From NCBI GenBank assembly GCA_001986395.2, contig MQVO02000004.1, positions 868,001 through 932,000 of the forward strand: a DNA stretch of 64,000 bases. Reading direction: 5' to 3'. The translations under genes were made by a program, and so were the position numbers. This document shows, piece by piece, positions 62,301-64,000 of the stretch (its first letter is position 1; every line of letters begins with the position of its first letter). The notes under the pieces were generated by a model. That model was not told the DNA's origin and did not search any database. It worked only from the letters and a program-made list of their open reading frames with translations. Source of the DNA: Irpex lacteus (Eukaryota; Basidiomycota; Agaricomycetes; Polyporales; Irpicaceae).

Positions 62301-63490
62301 GCCTGCAGAGGGCAGTTCGTTGGCATAGAGAGACTGCTGGAGCTCGGAACCACCGGTGCGTCGGATACCACCACGAGACGTGTCGTCGAGATTGCCCACA
62401 GAAATTGCACGCGGCCTCGCGCTCAAACCTACGCCAAGATGATCACCACTCTTAAAGCCCTTGGCCACGTACCCTCCAGGAGAAAGGTAGCTGCCAGAAT
62501 CGTCATAAGGATCGAGGCTTTGCTGGTGGTACAGCTCCGCGTTGTATAATTCCTCCTCCCTTTCAGCGCTAGGCGTAGACAAGAGGGAAGCCCCCGCCGA
62601 AGAACCAAGGCGGTAAGGGTTCGAGACGGTAGTGGCACGATGACGGGACGGGTGCGTGGCTAAATTGCCAGCGATAGCTGCCTGAGCTTGGGTACGCAGC
62701 TCAGTGATGGTAGCAGCCGGCGGAGGACGGAGCGTGTCATCAAGACCAAGATAATCAAGGGTGTGCACATCAAAATCATCATTGCCGGACTCCATGGAGG
62801 CGACAGAATGGAGATCGTCGAGGACGGGGAATCCGCTGTTGTTCCTGGAGGACAACCACGAAGAAGAGAAGATGGAGGGACCGAACGCGTTGGAGAGTCC
62901 GCCAGCTGGGAGGGTCAAGGATCCGGAGCGCAAACGACTGTTACGTTCGGTCAACGCAGAAGACGCGGCCGAGGACGCAACAGAGGCAGCATGACGTAAA
63001 TTAGGCCGAACAGGTGCCGCACTGCTTGCAGGGGGCGGGAGAGTCTGCTGTTGTCTCTGTTGAAGCTGATCCGCAAAGGACTCCGTGGAAGGGGCCTGGC
63101 TCGATAAATTGCTGGAGGCTGCAGCGAAGCGCTGTGCTGCCAGCTGAACGTTTGAGGGCAGGGTCCCGGCCCTGGCACGCCTAAAACCAGCTGGATAGTT
63201 GTTCGTGGGGGACAAGGTAGAAGTGTCGGCCGTTGTATTGGTCGTGGGTGGGGGATCATTAGGAGGGGATCCGCCTGAAGCCAAGGCGCGCAGCGCAGGG
63301 GGTCTATATCTAGCACCTATCCTCTCCTCCTCCATCTCCCTCGCCCTGCGCAAAAAGGCATCAGATAAGGAACGGTCAGTATGAATCGCGACACTCACCT
63401 CTTCGCGTATGCGGCCGAGGGAGCAGGGGGAGGCGTTTTTCCAGACGAGACCCGGGAAAAGGAGTTGTTGTCGGAGGCGGATAGAGACAT
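59311..63490 (-). CDS. JSN1: Two-RRM plus Pumilio RNA-binding protein, Jsn1/Puf1 type
   Basis: Predicted cytoplasmic mRNA regulator; yeast Puf1/Jsn1 binds mRNAs for membrane proteins. About 1,150 residues. Exon 1 (MSLSASDNNSFSRVSSGKTP) and a long Ser/Ala-rich disordered region come first. Then RRM1: RNP2 SLWIGNLDSS and RNP1 CGFVNFVDQADAI. Then RRM2: ALWIGSIPSTTTPATILSVF and CGFINFERLDDAVRAR. The Pumilio part shows repeat cores LGNTVVQKLFE, NGTWAAQKIIECVQ, FGNYVVQCCLRFG, FGARSMRACLES, NPNGALLLTWLLD and VNGVAVVHKILTSP. A Gln/Pro/Asn-rich C-terminus ends SPNMPAYHA. Seven or so introns are in phase. Confidence 0.92.
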
Positions 63491-64000
63491 TATAGCCTTG
63501 AACGAGATGGAGTGCGATTAGGTATTACTGAAAGTTCGTTGTCGGGATAGCGTACACCGTGTCACGATGCGAGAGCAAACCGATACGGCGATGGAACTAG
63601 AGGCCGGGAGTCCGATTGAGAGCGACGTGGGTAACTAGGAGCAGGATGTCGTAAAATGTGGGGGGATTTTCTGCAAAGAAAGCAAATTTTGAGGGGCTTA
63701 GAAGAGAGATTTGCCCAGAACTACTATAGTAGGGTGGACTCCAGTAAATAGAGGACTAAGTAGGGTGATGGTTGGGAGCAAGAGAGAGGAGTCTGCTGCA
63801 CTCTCGACTTCACCTACCACATCCAAACTCCGCACCTTCGATTACGCGCCTAGTACCTCTGCCTCCTCCTCGGCATGCAGGCCACAGCGAGATAATAAAA
63901 TGCATTCTCCCTTTCATCGTCGTGAATAACCCACCATACGCACAACTCTCTCTGTGGCCGCAGATCAGCGACACCTACTTACCCACCATTGCAGAACGAA
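63491..64000. other. Upstream region of the Pumilio gene
   Basis: Promoter and leader of the minus-strand Pumilio gene to the end of the window. Nothing else seen. Confidence 0.5.

Overview
The window is nuclear DNA from a basidiomycete fungus, most likely an agaricomycete. Genes are dense and on both strands. They carry many introns of about 50-60 bp with GT..AG ends, intergenic gaps are short, and leaders are CT-rich. The proteins are fungal: a Ssb-type Hsp70, a Jsn1/Puf1-type Pumilio protein, secreted RlpA-like double-psi beta-barrel proteins with Pro/Thr/Ser tails, and basidiomycete-type rhodopsin-like membrane proteins. I saw no tRNA, rRNA, transposase, reverse transcriptase or CRISPR array. 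All gene models are hand-spliced from reading frames and splice sites.

Layout. 0-10.3 kb is accessory: a phenol-hydroxylase-type FAD monooxygenase, a 7-TM rhodopsin-like protein, an unrecognised protein, a coding-like relic and a zinc-free MDR oxidoreductase. 10.6-14.9 kb is the nuclear exporter CRM1. 15.8-20.7 kb is a tandem triplet of secreted double-psi beta-barrel proteins; the third copy carries a 1-nt frameshift. 21.5-28.7 kb, all on the minus strand, holds five small multi-pass membrane proteins of unknown function. Three are clear tandem paralogs, and one of these is frameshifted. Between the last two paralogs lies a decayed copy of the 3' end of VPS11, whose intact gene follows at 29.1-32.8 kb. 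34.2-44.7 kb is housekeeping: aldehyde dehydrogenase, a small Cbp4-like complex III assembly factor, Ssb Hsp70, mitoribosomal uS2m, anthranilate synthase I (TRP2) and the H/ACA snoRNP chaperone SHQ1. 45.4-64 kb holds another unknown membrane protein, an acidic-tailed unknown facing a TFIIIC zinc-finger subunit, a Lys/Ala-rich unknown, a mitochondrial RCC1-like (Fmp25-type) protein facing a putatively myristoylated protein, and a two-RRM plus Pumilio protein.

How the genes relate. Most are independent housekeeping genes, several in head-to-head pairs with 150-350 bp between start codons (MDR/CRM1, Ssb/uS2m, TRP2/SHQ1, unknown/TFIIIC, Fmp25/myristoylated protein). The two local expansions are the most distinctive features. 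The secreted triplet shares a 21-nt microexon. The membrane-protein array appears to have grown by duplication of a unit that included the end of VPS11. I found no metabolic gene cluster and no defence-like system. The best candidate for something undescribed is the tandem membrane-protein family.
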